Origin: Firmicutes bacterium UBA5500
GTDB lineage: Bacteria; Bacillota; UBA994; UBA5500
Direction: 5' to 3'
DNA length: 5,220 bases
NCBI GenBank assembly: GCA_002427055.1
Contig: DIPA01000032.1
Span: 1,717 to 6,936 of the forward strand
Shown: positions 5,191 through 5,220 of the stretch, piece after piece
Position numbering within the stretch: the first letter of the stretch is position 1
How the letters are laid out: the number at the start of each line of letters is the position of its first letter
Notes under the pieces: model-generated
Told to the model about the DNA's origin: nothing
Databases searched by the model: none
What the model saw: only the letters and a program-made list of their open reading frames with translations
Translations under genes and position numbers: made by a program

Positions 5191-5220
5191 CATGGTCTAT
5201 TGTTATTGAAAGGACTGCGG

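Noticed and set aside
1..5220. Search for CRISPR repeats, transposase genes, tRNA or rRNA genes
   Set aside because: No spaced repeat array, transposase-like frame, terminal inverted repeats or RNA gene signature was seen.

Overview
This is a bacterial chromosomal window in which every convincing gene lies on the minus strand, so transcription runs from right (about 5060) to left (about 66). Purine-rich Shine-Dalgarno sequences, GTG/TTG starts beside ATG, a by-eye moderate G+C, a Sec/SPII lipoprotein with SH3-like repeats, and extracytoplasmic domains that keep several cysteines suggest a Bacillota (Firmicutes) member, perhaps an anaerobic clostridial lineage. This is inference; the window holds no rRNA, tRNA or phylogenetic marker gene.

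Layout from right to left. At 5161-5190 a GC hairpin with a T-run closes an upstream minus-strand unit that lies outside the window. A leader of about 100 bp follows, with a perfect palindrome and a very G-rich ribosome binding site. Next comes a tightly packed three-gene ABC transporter operon: a 332-aa FtsX/MacB-type permease (4060-5058), a 420-aa second permease of the same general topology (2808-4070, overlapping the first by 11 bp), and a 221-aa MacB/LolD/FtsE-type ATPase (2135-2800, 7 bp after the second permease). Then there is a 357-bp stretch (1778-2134) with only doubtful small ORFs and a possible promoter, followed by a small three-helix membrane protein of unknown function (1445-1777). 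A 206-bp gap contains an open frame that could be a gene remnant. The last gene is a 390-aa lipoprotein (66-1238) with three C-terminal SH3-like repeats. The left 65 bp hold an A/T-rich hairpin.

The two permeases probably form a heterodimer driven by a dimer of the ATPase. Each has one N-terminal helix, a large extracytoplasmic domain and three C-terminal helices. This architecture is used for peptide or lipoprotein export, for antibiotic-peptide resistance and for mechanical signalling across the membrane. No MacA-like adaptor, two-component system or precursor peptide is visible, so the substrate is unknown. The lipoprotein and the small membrane protein are co-directional and could be accessory surface components, but the 357-bp gap means that link is only a hypothesis. 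I see no mobile element, CRISPR array, RNA gene or convincing plus-strand gene. I did not find a clearly new system; the main loose ends are the unassigned lipoprotein and small membrane protein, a 16-bp exact repeat shared by the two permease genes, and the doubtful frames in the gaps.
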